Part shown: positions 48,216-60,447 of the stretch, piece by piece
How the letters are laid out: every line of letters starts with the position of its first letter
How positions within the stretch are numbered: position 1 is the stretch's first letter
Position numbers and translations under genes: made by a program
The notes under the pieces: model-generated
Told to the model about the DNA's origin: nothing
Seen by the model: only the letters and a program-made list of their open reading frames with translations
Database searches by the model: none
NCBI GenBank assembly: GCA_947179485.1
Contig: OX359245.1
Coordinates: 56,965,067 to 57,029,066 of the forward strand
Direction: 5' to 3'
DNA length: 64,000 nucleotides
DNA from: Allacma fusca
Taxonomy: Eukaryota; Arthropoda; Collembola; Symphypleona; Sminthuridae

Positions 48216-49706
48216 TCACTTACGATTTGCAATCAGTAAGGACACCACTGACTTCACAATAAAGTCCACAAAAATAGGAACGGCTTCCCTTTCCATAGTA
48301 TGGAATCCTCCAACTTGAAGTCCAACAATGGCAATGGACCGAATCCGCTTCTGCCAAAAAGCAGCGTCCACAGGGTGAGTCTGTCTTGTTTTTGTATAAA
48401 TTAGCATTTCAGTTTTCAGGGATTGCATATATTCTTGAATGTAATATGCTTTCCCGAATGCGGCTGCATACACGACCATGCAGTAGAATCCTACACCAAG
48501 TAGAAAAACAGACAGAGTCCCATTGTTTGAGAAATGCAAGATTCCGAAACACCCATAAATTATGGAAACGGTTAGAAGTGTTATTTTGAGAACGTAGACA
48601 ATTGGAGCGTATCCTAAGTTGACTAATCGTATGAGTAGTTCCGTTGTTTTGCATATCATAAAATATTCATGCAAGGAGATTTCAGATCTCGGAAAGTTTC
48701 TGCGAAGAGAGTAAATAATCACATAATTAGTAACCAATTCACTTAACACATTGGAACTGACATCAACATGACTAACAAATTAAGCTTAAACCCGTGAAAT
48801 TCTTCTTTCACGGTCTGTTGAATTATCTCAAAATGAAAATTAAAAAAGTTACAGCATTTAGCATTTAGGTACAAAATAAAAACACAACCTGAACTCATTT
48901 CCGAGGGTTCTTCGAAAGTACTCCACAACCAGAAGCAAATTTTCCATAGCAATAATGCTGGCAGCAAAGATGCTAGCCTATCCTACATGTAGGCCTACAT
49001 GTAGGCCTATTTATAGGGTGCGAGCTATTTGCAGAAAAAATTATAGGCAAAATAGGGTGCACTGGTTTTCGCAGAAAAAATTCCTATAAAATAGGAATGC
49101 ACGCCTGCATACACGCGGTCATATAGGCATATATGTAGGCAGCACGAAAACGCGCTTGTATGAAGGCAAATATGTAGGATGTACATATATACATAACTAT
49201 TTTCTCATTATGGAATAAATTATCTCAATGCTAACCAAAACGATTTTTGAACGTTGGCTACGTTGGAATATCAGGCTACTGTAGGCAGGGACATGTGAGA
49301 TTTCCCATTCAAAATAATATCCAAACATAACTAAGGACATATACATATATTGTATGTGATTGCTCGATGCTTATATACTTACTGTAACGTGTAATACGAC
49401 CAATCAATAGGAGTTTTCACATAATGCATGAGTAACATTAATTTTGAAGAAGTACTCACAATCAGTTTGTTTAAAAATATGATACATAAGAAAGTAACAA
49501 ACAATTGTGAGTGTTTGCTGAATAATTGTTACATATGAGGGATAGCCTAATTGTTTTTTAAACTAATGCTATATGTCCATAATAAATTTGCTAAAATAAA
49601 GACAGCAAAATGTAATTATGAATTTTAATCAAAATATAATTTAATTCTACAGTGTAGGGTCCCATGTAGGAAGGGGCTAACACTTTCCGTTACCCTATAT
49701 AGGCAG

Positions 49707-51415
49707 CAGAGCTGCTCTCAGGTACCAAAAAATCAGGATCCGCACCTGAACCCGACCCGCACCTGACATTTCAGGTAAAAAATTTTCTTCGACCCGAACT
49801 TGCTCAGTCGGATCCGAGCCAATACTTTACTTGTCAGGTATTTTTCGTCGGGTATTTCTAGGATACCCGTACCTGAAAAATTACCTGAAGTTCGGATCCA
49901 ATGTAAACCCGACCCGAACCTGACCCGAACCTGAACCCGCACTTGACTTTCAGGTATTTCACCCACTGATTTAATGTTAATCTTATTGTTAGCCTAAGCT
50001 GGGCAAAATATTTGCATACCTATACCTTAAATTTTATTCTACATATTTTTAGATTCTTTCGTAGAGCCTACAGTTTAACCTACATTCATAGATCACTCCT
50101 GAGATTTGACCCTACCTACAACCTGCATACATCACTCCCGAGATTTGTTCCAACGATATATATTTGTTCCTCGAAACATGCAGTCTACATACAAGTGCCT
50201 ACAAAATGTTAAAAAATTTGAGCATAACCTAAAATTTTATCTACTTAGCAAATATGTAGGGTATGCCGTCAGCTTTGTTTTAGAAGTTTATGAGTAAATG
50301 AACTAATAACTACAAGTGTATTTATGAGTCTCACCAGAGTCAGTGAAATGGCTGCATGCTATTGATTTTTTCTCTGGATTATGACCATGTTTTCAGTCAT
50401 CTTCACTTTGATTTACTTCTTCGATGATTTCGGCTACTTCTTCACTTATGTTGAAATCTTACAGTTTCAATTCAAACATACTTAAAGCTCATGCTAATTA
50501 TATCGAAATTATGACCTATTTCCAATAATTGTTAAATAAAAAATCATCGCTACGCGATAATTTGAGCCTTCGCGTAGGGTGGCGTCAACCAACGCCGTCA
50601 AAGTAGGACAAATTTTAGTTTTTTTTTCAAAATTTCAAGAATTTTTTTTAGAAAAAACTATCGGACCGATTTCAACGAAATATACAGTAGTCATTACTAC
50701 TTACATAAGCAATATTCACAAAAAGTTTCATTGAAATCGATTCAGTAGTTTTAGAGATAACAGTCATTTGACATAAAATCCAAAATTTCAAGAATTGTTT
50801 TCGGAAAAACTATTCGGCCGATTTCAACCAAATACAGTCTCAGCCTTACTTTTGATACAAGTAATGTCCATAAAAAATTTCATTGAAATCGGTTCAGTAG
50901 TTTTTGCGTAATCGTGCGGAGGGACACACGGACGTACGGACGTACAGACAAGGCTATTTTACTAGGGGGCTGACGCCACCCTAAAAACCATTGCACTTTA
51001 ACTCTCATCGATAATCACTGTACAAGCCTGGTTGACGGTTTGCTAAACACTTCGGTATTCACTATTTTTCCCAAACCAAGTGCCCTTATAAATATTGCAT
51101 GAAGAATGGAAGGTTTTATTCACGTGAAGTTTGATTTTTTTGGCGGAAATAAATACGTGCAAATTACCTGAAATGTCAAGTTCGGGTTCAGGTAATTTAA
51201 ATACTGTGACCCGAACTTGAACCCGATAAATTGCTCAGGTATTTTATTTTACCCGAACTTGACGGTAACCCGACCTGAATTTTCAGGTGCGGATCTTACA
51301 CCTACCCGCACTCGACCCGATATCCAGGTACTTAATTTTAGTCAACCCGAACCCGACCCGAACCCGACCCGACGGGTATTTTTCAGGTACTACCTGATAC
51401 CTGCAAGCAGCTCTG
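49707..51415. mobile_element. hAT-type element (inner), 1709 bp, nested in the outer one
   Basis: Inverted ends CAGAGCTGCTCTCAGGTACC and the reverse complement of a CAGAGCTGCTTGCAGGTA-like end. Target duplication ATAGGCAG at 49699-49706 and 51416-51423. The zones inside each end are packed with CCCGACCCG and CCTGAACCCG words, the same architecture as the relics near 20072 and 37942, which use CAAGTTCGGG words instead. No transposase frame. Confidence 0.9.
50575..50983. mobile_element. Small TA-flanked inverted-repeat element inside the inner hAT
   Basis: TAGGGTGGCGTCA at 50575-50587 is inverted as TGACGCCACCCTA at 50971-50983. The outer TA on each side could be a TA target duplication around an 11-bp GGGTGGCGTCA repeat. 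The interior has two diverged copies, about 150 bp apart, of a unit reading AAATTTCAAGAATT, CCGATTTCAAC, TTTCATTGAAATCG and TTCAGTAGTTTT. Near the right end comes an ACGGACGTACGGACGTA stretch. Confidence 0.75.
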
Positions 51416-52369
51416 ATAGGCAGAAATGTAGGCAGCGGCAAATGCCTACTTGTAGGCAAGGATATAGGCCTAGCAATTGCACAAATAGGGAAGAAGGAAG
51501 GCCCCTCCTAAACTGAATGTATAGGTAGGATGTAGGATAGGCAAAATCAGTTTAGCATCTTTGGCTGGCAGCCACCAATAACATACTAACAAAATATTCG
51601 TGGACAAATAGAATTGAAAACGTAAAGGGATTTTGGAGTGATTGGGAAAGAAGCTGGTAAATGTGCATCCTTGTGCAAAATATAGCTGTGAATATACTCA
51701 TCACAAACGCTGCTGGTAACGTTATGTACGGCAATCCAACAGCAACCATTTCGTAGGACGACATAATTTTAAATGGAGTCTTCTCCAGATGGCTGCATCT
51801 CATTTTTTCTGAATCAAAATTTCAATATAATTCGCATTTTTATATTTCAAAATTGTATTTTAGAAATAATTATATGTAAAAATTACCATCTATTCCAAAT
51901 ATTAGTTTTTGACCTTGAAAAAGCAGGTTTAACAATGTTGCTGTTATTTCGGGTGATTGGACAAAACCATACAGCGACACCAGCGTGCCTAGCAAAAGCC
52001 CCAAGCACATTAGGGAGTGAAGGATTAACTCATATTCAGAAGTAAAACGGCTCTTGTCTGAAACCAAGCGCATGAGCTCATAAATTCCCAGAAACGTTCT
52101 GAAGATTACATAAAGGAAGATGAGTTGCCAAATATACTTTTTTCGTTTAGGTACAAATACAACTGTACCCAGCTGATGCTGACTTAAGTCAAAAGGAATG
52201 ATGTTGAGTTTGGAGTAAATGCATAGTAACTGGATATAAAACTTTAAATCTTCAGAGTTCAGCATCTTGAATTCTTCGAGAACGCCCGACTTAAAATCTG
52301 CCAGCAAATGTTCAGGTTTGAATGAATTCAGGCGCATTATATTACAATGTAATGTCAATTTTTATGTTT

Positions 52370-53180
52370 GTCCAACTAGTGGTTAGTTTAATTCGCTATT
52401 GATTACCCTCCAGTGATAAAGATTAATTACGGTAGAGCGTTTCCTGCAGTTACTGGCAATAAACTAATTTTCACATTAAAAATTCAATACATAAGTTTAT
52501 ACAACGTTTGTATTTTGCTTCGCAAAGAAAAGTAAATATTTTTTCAAGTGGCTCATAGTTACGCTGATATATTTGATCGTTCATGCAGGATAACCTGAAA
52601 TGATGGCCCCCTGGTCCTCATGCAAGCATAGTAGAGAAGAAACAGTAAAAGCATTATTCAATTTCGAGTTGAATCAATATCTTACCTACATATATGTCAT
52701 AAAATTTGCTACCAAAAGCTGTCAAAACATATGTTGAATACCGTCGTGGACTTAAATATGTAGCAACTTTAACATCTCAATGTGCCCCCAAAAGCATCAA
52801 CTAAAATCAATCTTGTCGAACCTGTGACCACAATTTTTAACGCCTAAATTTGATTTCAAAAGATTAAATTATGCAGGTGTTTAATTTTTGCCGTGGTCTC
52901 TTATGTGCACTGCAGGGTACAATATTCTCCTTTCTCCGTGCACATCAAGGTCCCACGAGTTATAATACTTTTAAACCACTACTGCTTAATTATAGCAAGC
53001 TACCTTTAGTCTTAAATGGTACTTCAATTATATACATACACATCCGTCTTTTGAATGGTTAAAATACCATAATTATTTTAATATCCGATCGGTTTAAAAA
53101 CAATTTTGTCATGTATTTAGGAGAATCATTTTGCTATGAACTGGAGAGCACAGTATAACTCCAAATGATAGAGTTCCGGC
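52370..53180. repeat. Duplicated non-coding block, copy 3
   Basis: The upstream flank of receptor copy R3. It shares GATTACCCTCCAGTGATAAAGATTA near 52407 and CTTTAGTCTTAAATGGTACTTC near 53004 with the other copies. The last part of the block (TTTAGACAATATCTCTGC) reappears only near 54753, so about 1.5 kb separates it here, unlike at 37.7 kb. Confidence 0.6.
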
Positions 53181-56100
53181 AGGAATGGAAATTCTGGAGT
53201 ATTTTAAAATTAATAACTAATTGTAAAATAATATTATTGTAAAACCTACGGAATACTATGGAAAACCAATGGAATAGAAAATTTAAATTCTGCGCTGAGT
53301 GCACATATTCAAGGGCTGGGACACTGCACTTGAATTTGAATGGATTTCTTCAGTTATTACTTTTTGGTATTCGTATCGGCATCGAGTAATTACTTACTTC
53401 ATTTGTCACGTTCTGTAAATATTTACCCTAAAATCAAGTTGTTACACATATCCGCAATTACAATTAGTAACTTTCTTGTTAAAAACTACCAAATCCGATA
53501 CTGCAGAAACTGAAAATACTTTGATAGGAGCAGAAATCGGGATGGGTATGATTTACATACTAAACGTCCACAACCAATTTTTAGTTGTCGGATTTTATGA
53601 TGTCTGCAAAATGCAATGACGTAACGGTGAACGGAGCATCCGAAATAATACTGGTACAGAGAGAGTTTTGTCCGTAATGTACGTGAATTAGGTGTTGCAT
53701 ATAGACTTTATCATATACTACTAATTATAAGCAAGTGCAATATTACATTGTCTAAGGGCTCATTCGGCCTCAATAGACGAAAGAATTCTAATAATTTTAA
53801 TAACGAAAAAATGTACCTACACCTGAAAATATTCTGAAATTTTATTTCAGTTTTTAAATTGAAAACGTGTTTTAAATTGTCATTGAAGGCTTCAAGGAGG
53901 GTCATATTTCATTTGAGCATCTCCGGCTTTTACTATCCCCATGATTGATGCATGAGCGCTTTCAAGCCCTCTGTACTTACTATAGCCCAGTGAGAATAAA
54001 TTTAGGTAAGCAGGTTAATATAATTGAAATTAATACTATAGTTATCTTCATAGTGCATGTTGGATTGGGACCAAATATTTCAATGACAACTAATGTAATT
54101 TCCTGAAATACCCCGAACTGGAGGCAGGGTTTTATTTTTAAATTTAGGCTTAATTATGCATATGATACGCAGTAAATTGGTCTGTAAAACAGTTATTCTA
54201 ATAGTCGCGTCTGACGATATATTTGAAGTCTTTTAAATTTTAATTAAATATTGCCAATAGTTAAACCAAATCCAAGTTATACGGTTGAGAGCTTGAATAT
54301 TTATTAAAGTTCATTTGTGTGTTCATTGGAATTTAAAGTTCTGCACGACATTTCAAATGATTTGATTGGGCTCTACAGTTTGGACTTGTGGAACGAGATT
54401 ATGGTGTATATAAATTCAAGGTGAGTTTAGAGCCTAAATATCAGCTCGAAATCCTAATCTTAATTTTTTTATTATTCCACTTCAATTGTCAGGACTATTA
54501 ATATTGCTGCCACTGATTGTGAGAAATCCCAAAAGTCTATATACTATTAAAATTAAAGGGTTTAGGAAAATTCAAGAATCCAATGGGCCGTCAACAATGG
54601 CGTTTTTGCCAGTTAACGGTAGAAAATTATCCAGTAGTTTCCATACATAACTGTTAAAGTGAATTATAAAATAATTGATAATTCTCTAAGTGAAGATTTA
54701 TGCAATTCTAATTTATTATTCATGCCGTTACTGAGGAAAATTCATTCTTGTTTAGACAATATCTCTGCAAACGTCCCGGAAGAAATCTACATCACACAAA
54801 ATAAAACCGCAATGATTATTGTAGTAAATATAATAGTGGTGATGAAAATGTCATCGTTGACGAACGAAAAAAAGGTTTCTATCTTTCCTCTATTAAACTT
54901 AATGTATATAGAGTTACACTCACATAATTTGTTTGTAGTTAGGCATCATTTTTCAGCATTACAGGATTCCACTTCGGATACTTTTTAGTAGAAGGTTATC
55001 GCAGTTCACAAATTGTTCTTTGCAAGCTTATTACCTTATGTTATCTCCGTATATAAAATATCCATTTGAGAGAAATATCTCTAAAGGGCAGAAGAATATA
55101 TAGAATATGCAGACATCCAAGCTGTTTAGGCGTAGGCTGTTTTTCTCCATATAAGAACATGCCATTGTGTGTGTCAAATAAATCTCTATTAAGACCCTAA
55201 GAAATTTTTACTGTAACTACAGTACTTTGTTAATAATGACATGTATTCCGTGAAGCATTTTAAGTACGTATTTTAACACACACATTTAATAAGCTAAGCA
55301 CGTACTGAATAACTGACGATAGGATTCATACCAGAATGTGCTGCAAAAATGCGCTGTGTAATTAAAACATTATCTAAATTGCTTTACCGTATCCACAAAC
55401 TGCTGCATCCTCACAATGTTACACTAGTAATAAAAATATGTCTGTAATAACCATTCCGTTACTAAAGTAGCTGGCTGAGCTAATACAGACATTAATAATT
55501 GGTATAGTAATTATTCTTTTCGCATTTCTCCTCCTATTAAAACAGTATCTATATTTAAACCAATAGGCATGAAACATCGTCCAGCACGAGATCCAAAGAT
55601 AAATATATTGGGGTGATTCCAAAACATTGGGGTCTACTTACAATTAGCAGAATTTGGACATTTAAGAAATGGTAATTAAATATTTGTGCTATATCCATTT
55701 AAGTTTGATTATGATTTTAGCGATTGATTAGCAATTTTCTTGAACTACAATCTTCTCGGGAATTAATCAATTCCCGTCGTATTTTAAGTAGTTAAAGAAC
55801 CAATCGGATCATGGCATCACCTATGATTTGGAGGGATAAATGAAAGGGTGGGGCGAGTTCTTTTACTCACTTTGATTTGAATAAATAAGGACTATATTCT
55901 CCTTCGCGAAAATAAAGTAATTATAACTACACTTCTCAGATTTTATTTTTAGTGATTTTCAGAGGTGCCGAAATTCATTAAAATAAATTTAGCCACGGAT
56001 TTTATTCTTCCAGAGATCTTAAAGCAGGAGCGATTATATTGGTTGAAGAAGCCCTAGTCAAATAACGGGGTTGTATCAAACAGCCTTTTTCTTAATTTAT

Positions 56101-56900
56101 GACCTATGATGTGCTCATGACCACGGAAGGCAATATAAGTTGTTCAAAATGCAAATGATTATGATTTAGTGGGTTAGACATTTTATAAACTCGTACTTTC
56201 CAAACAAGAAAAATAGGCAGGCTCATGGAAAATCAAATTAATAGGCAAAGTTGTTGCAAAATGATTTCTTGAATGCGTGGTCTCCAATGGCTATGATTGG
56301 CAAACCTAAGGAGCAAGTTTGGACGAAAATTTGCATTAAAAAAAGGTAATCAGAGTGGGGAGGAGGCAGAATTCCAAACTATGTCATTTTATCGAAAGGA
56401 ATTTTTAATTAATATAAACAATAAAAGACATAAGACAAGTTTCAAGAGAATTTTTTGCCTTATTGGATCAGCCCGTGCCAAAACTTCAGGTCACATGATC
56501 GAAACGCAGTGTTTCATTAAATACTTTTACTTCCAGGTACTTCACAAATTTTCATTTCGCCCAGCATTACTATGGCTTTAGTCTCGTCAGTTCTTGACTT
56601 GATCTCATTGAATTAAAATTCCTTTAAAAATCATGAAAATTCCAAATTTAAAAAAAATTTTGAATGCGCAATTCCATTATATGTGTCACCTTTCAAATTA
56701 CTTTTTATACTATTTTTTATTTCCAACAAAACACAACTTTATACGTATCTACAATGCTAAAATACTGCAGCTAATCCGGGCGAATTACTTCCCACCTAAC
56801 CATATCCTTCAATTCAAGAATTATTAGTAATACCTTATTACATGTAGTGTCTACCTTTTATAACAGCATATCCCTATAAACCTCAGTAGTTAACTCTAGA
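53181..56900. other. Stretch without supported gene
   Basis: Contains the displaced block end near 54720-54860. The 109-codon frame at 54659-54988 runs across it but is not preserved in the copies at 37.7 and 63.9 kb. GGCGTAGGCTGTTTTTC near 55130 also occurs near 46663. Other frames are unsupported. Confidence 0.35.
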
Positions 56901-58639
56901 TTATCTACGAAATACCATCAGCGTGGACACCACTGTCTTCACTACGTGGTCAATAAAAATAGGAGTGGATTCCCGTTCCATCGTATGGAATTCTCCTACT
57001 TTGAGTCCCACATTTGCAATTGACTTGATCCTTTTTTTAATCAGCCGAGCATACAAGCCCTGGGTACCCATTATTTGAGTGTGCCTTACCAACTCCGATT
57101 TTATGACTTCCATGTTTTCTTGGAGACAATAAGCTCTCCCAAACGCCGCCCCATAGATCACCATACAGTACCACCACATTACCAGTAGAAATACGGCCAG
57201 ACTAGGGTTAGCAGAGAAATGCATGAATCCAAAGCACCCAGTAACTATGGCAACGATCATGAGTGACATTTTAAGGGTGTAGACCGCAGGGGCATATCCA
57301 TAGTTGACGAGTCTAATAAGCAGCTCCATTTTTCTGCATGTCATGTAATACCGATACGTATTTAACTTCCTTCCTGGTGCTTTTCTGTCAGGAAAAAACA
57401 GTAAACTAACTAAGAAATCTCTGTGAATGATACACAAATATTAAATCATATTGATGACTTAGAATAGATGCCTGAAGCAAGCCAACATTAATATGATAAA
57501 AAATAAAATAAATTGTATGATAAAAAATTGTATGCAAATTGTATGAGAAATAATTAATATCAAAATAAAATACTGGCCACATATTTCAGAAAAAATAAAA
57601 CAGTAAACATTAAATAAACAATATTATAATATTTTTTGACTTTTTTGTATTCTGAGTATTTCATAGTGTTCAGTGTGCACTGCTGTTGAAAGCGGGATGC
57701 GAACGTATCAAAAAGCATTTTGTAAATCAATTGTGCTGGGCAAGAATGATCCAAGTTAATTTTACAAATGTAGAACAAATTTTCTCATGCCCCTTTCGAA
57801 GACTACTATAATAAATTAATTGAATTATCTACAACCTGAACAAACGTATTTCCTTCCCAAGGTTGTTACGGGTTTTGTCCAAAATCAGGAGTAAATTTTC
57901 GAGCGTAATGCAAAAGCCAGCCTTCATACAAAATTCCACCAAACACTCATGGACGAAGAGGATAGAAAATGTAAGAGGATTTCTGAATGAGCCCGGAAGG
58001 AAATGATACATGTGAGCTTTCGGGCAGAAAAGAGCAGTTATTGCGGTCATTACCACACCACATTGCACAACTACGCAAGGAAATCCTACAGCGAATACTT
58101 CCAACACCGACATCAGTTTAATTGGGGTCTTTCTCAATGCTAATGTCGCACCCTTATCTGAAACAAAAGTAAGTCAAAATGTATAATTACCCACATGGAT
58201 ACATGTTTGATTGTACAACTTAAAATAAATTTGAAAAAAGTTATTTACTTTTTATATTAGAAAAACTGAAATCTTGATCGTGGCCTTGAAGAAGTAATAA
58301 ATTGAGCAGAGTAACTGTTATTTCAGGGTATTTTAGAAAACCGTATATGGACAGAATCGTACCACAAGGAAATGCTACACTGTGCATGAAGAGAATTATT
58401 AGCTCATACTCAGAAACTGAATCACTTTTAGATGAAAGCCCCACAACGAGATTATAATTGAAAAGGAATGTTCTAAAAATCCCATAAAAGAATAGGACTT
58501 TCCACAGGAGATTCTTGTTTTTTAGCACTAATACTGTAGTGCCTTTTTTGGGATGATTTACATCAAATGGAATTAAGTGATATTTTGAAAAAACCTTTAA
58601 GTATTTGATGTACAAATGGAGGTCCACACATGTTCGCAT
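56901..58639 (-). CDS. 7-TM chemoreceptor-like protein (copy R4, intact)
   Basis: Exons 58639-58249, 58157-57836 and 57384-56901; 398 residues, GT-AG introns in phases 1 and 2, exon 3 the same length (484 bp) as in copy R3. Hydrophobic segments in order: WKVLFFYGIFRTFLF, IILFMHSVAFPCGTIL, VGFPCVVVQCGVVMTAI, FSILFVHECLVEF, YTLKMSLMIVAIVTG, LAVFLLVMWWYCMVI and PIFIDHVVKTVVSTLMV. Conserved family blocks are IPFD near the N-terminus, SEYEL, NPLTFSILFVHE, ENLLL, YGYAP, AAFGRAY and VGEFHTMERES. Size, helix number and rapid turnover fit gustatory receptors (ligand-gated cation channels of taste neurons), but the TYxxxxxQF signature is not present, so the assignment is by architecture only. No stops or frameshifts. 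Confidence 0.75.
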
Positions 58640-58704
58640 TTTGAGTTGCTCATGCAGAGTATTGAAATAGCGTTTGGACTTGGTTCAAAGCCCTGAAATG
58701 CTAA

Positions 58705-58795
58705 TATTAATCCCGATTATTTTAATAGCTGCCGAAATAAAACCCAATCGTGTCAAAATAATTTAAACTTAAACACGTAATTATACCAATCCCCC
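58705..58795. repeat. Receptor 5' flank shared with the R2 fragment
   Basis: CCGATTATTTTAATAGCTGC followed by AAACACGTAATTA-A matches 45960-46055 closely. It lies just upstream of the intact receptor start and of the orphan exon 3 fragment. Confidence 0.6.
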
Positions 58796-58824
58796 TGGAA
58801 TATGCTTCCGTCATGAGTATACCG

Positions 58825-59024
58825 AAGGGGTTGGAATTTTGCGGGAAGACGGGCCTTTTTGTCTTCTAACAAGGTTTTGTTTTACCTACAGGGATTTTAA
58901 AATTGGTTGACCTGTTTTTAAGCAGTTTTTTCCAAAATCTTTGAAAGCTTCCCAGCCGGCAAGAAAACCAACAAGGAAAATCAGATATAAAATTCCAGAG
59001 AGATTTAAAACAATTTGACACCTG
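58825..59024. mobile_element. Decayed copy of the CAGGGGT hAT-like family
   Basis: It starts AAGGGGTTGGAATTTTGCGG and ends TTTGACACCTG. The internal ACAGGGATTTTAAAAT, TTGACCTGTTTTTAAGCA and GGAAAATC words match 63270-63658. It is shortened and diverged. Confidence 0.55.
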
Positions 59025-60447
59025 GCTTCCGGATGTTATTATGCTCTACAGATTGGAGCTCAAGGACGGGCCTGGCCTGTAATAATTGCATGATAAAATA
59101 AGGGTTTAAATGTCGGAAATCCTGCTGTTAAATTCAATTTAAACTTTAGCAGAGCTTTTGTTTTTACTGACACGAGCCCCAAGGGTCCGTAAGAACAAAA
59201 TTGCAATGATTGGGAAAATGTGAAAATCCGTTATCAAGAGCAGATTGTTGTAAGTTTAATGGCAGAAAATTATCCAGTAATTTCGAAGAGCAACTTTGAG
59301 ATAATCCTTCCTACAATTATTGTAACCTCCTTATAATAAATTTGTCAATTTTCAACATCTCCGAAAGCAGAAATTTGCTCGTCATTAGTACTATAAAATC
59401 AACTCATGACTAAGCAAATGCTCATCAAGCACTCCTGCATCATCACAATGTAATACTGACAATAAAAATCTGTCTGTATTAATACTCAAATACAAGGGTT
59501 GAGGGGCTCTAAAGGCACTAATTTATTTGTATATCCATGACTCCGTCAGTACTTCCTCTTCCATTTACAAAATGTATTTAACACAAAATACGACAAGACA
59601 TTAAACATCTACAAGCACGGGATACAAAGATACATTTATCAGAGATTGTCGAACAAAGTGGTTTCATAATTTTTGGCCTCAATATCTACAGCAGTATTTG
59701 TACAATTAAGAAATGGTAATAATTAATTATTTCAGTTAAACCCGCTTAGGTTGAATCTTTATTTCAGAGCTTGCTAAATGCTTCCAATTTGGTTGAGCTA
59801 AAATTTTCGGTTAATTAATTCCAATTGTACTTTATGTACCTGAAGTTTGACCTGATTAGTTTAACTACAAATTTCGAAGGATAAATGATTAACCCTAAAC
59901 TCTTAGTAATTAATATAAAAGCGAATTGTAATAGCATAACTACAGAGTTGTATAAAAGAAAATGCCTTCGGCTTTATTTCTGACCATCTGAAGATTCTTT
60001 CATATTAACGATAATTTGTTAACCATTTTACATGTGTGCTTGTTACTATTCACACATCGATGCGAGTTGAAATAATCAACCCCAGCCAGATATCATGACA
60101 TTTTAGTGAAGATTTAGTTAACTAATTTTAGTAGGTTAACTTTTTTGGTCCCAGGATTCAAAAACGTATTATACATCAAACTCGAAGACCCACAATCATT
60201 GTTTATTACTTCACTAAATTTGTCTCAAAATTATTTTGAGCTAATTTGTAGTAAGTTTGAATTTTTTAGAAACAACAATCTCACGTTCTAAAATTGTTAA
60301 TTCAGTTTAGGAACTTGTATAGGATACTTCCAAACTTATATCTATTAGGAAAGTGTGTTACGACTTTTCTAGCAATCCAAGTAACGAATAGTGAACATCG
60401 TGCGTATTTTTAACCATTACAACAAGACTGATTTATTGCTACTACAG
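59025..60447. other. Stretch without supported gene
   Basis: AT-rich non-coding sequence. A TGCATCxTCACAATGT word near 59440 also occurs near 55405, which suggests further old duplication. Confidence 0.3.

Larger units (their letters stand above)
48965..51563. mobile_element. hAT-type element (outer), 2599 bp, in receptor exon 2
   Basis: Terminal inverted repeats CAAAGATGCTA and TAGCATCTTTG are flanked by the 8-bp duplication GCTGGCAG (48957-48964 and 51564-51571). Eight-bp duplications and a C-A-A-x-G start fit hAT elements. Removing the element restores sequence that matches the paralogous exon at 35.4 kb. Subterminal regions hold repeated CCTACATGTAGG and TAGGAT words on both sides. No transposase frame is seen, so it is non-autonomous. 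About 740 bp of its own left part and 148 bp of its right part surround a second element. Confidence 0.9.
48216..52337 (-). pseudogene. 7-TM chemoreceptor-like gene (copy R3) interrupted by nested hAT elements
   Basis: Exon 1 is 52337-51887 (ATG at 52337); exon 2 is 51808-51572 continuing at 48964-48889 once the element and one target copy are ignored; exon 3 is 48699-48216. Phases are 1 and 2, the same as in the intact paralogue. Without the insert the frame is open, about 415 residues. Seven hydrophobic segments can be placed: IWQLIFLYVIF, LILHSLMCLGLLLG, VGLPYITLPAAFVM, FTFSILFVHEYFV, YVLKITLLTVSII, LSVFLLGVGFYCMVV and PIFVDFIVKSVVSLL. Size and layout fit the insect gustatory-receptor superfamily, though the usual TYxxxxxQF motif in the last helix is missing. 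The 2.6-kb insert within exon 2 removes normal expression unless it is absent in other individuals. Confidence 0.7.

Noticed and set aside
48389-48654. Alternative frames within receptor exon 3
   Set aside because: They overlap the exon whose length and phase match the intact paralogue, and they have no motif of their own.
54659-54988. 109-codon plus-strand frame
   Set aside because: It crosses a block duplicated at 37.8 and 63.9 kb, where the frame is not preserved.
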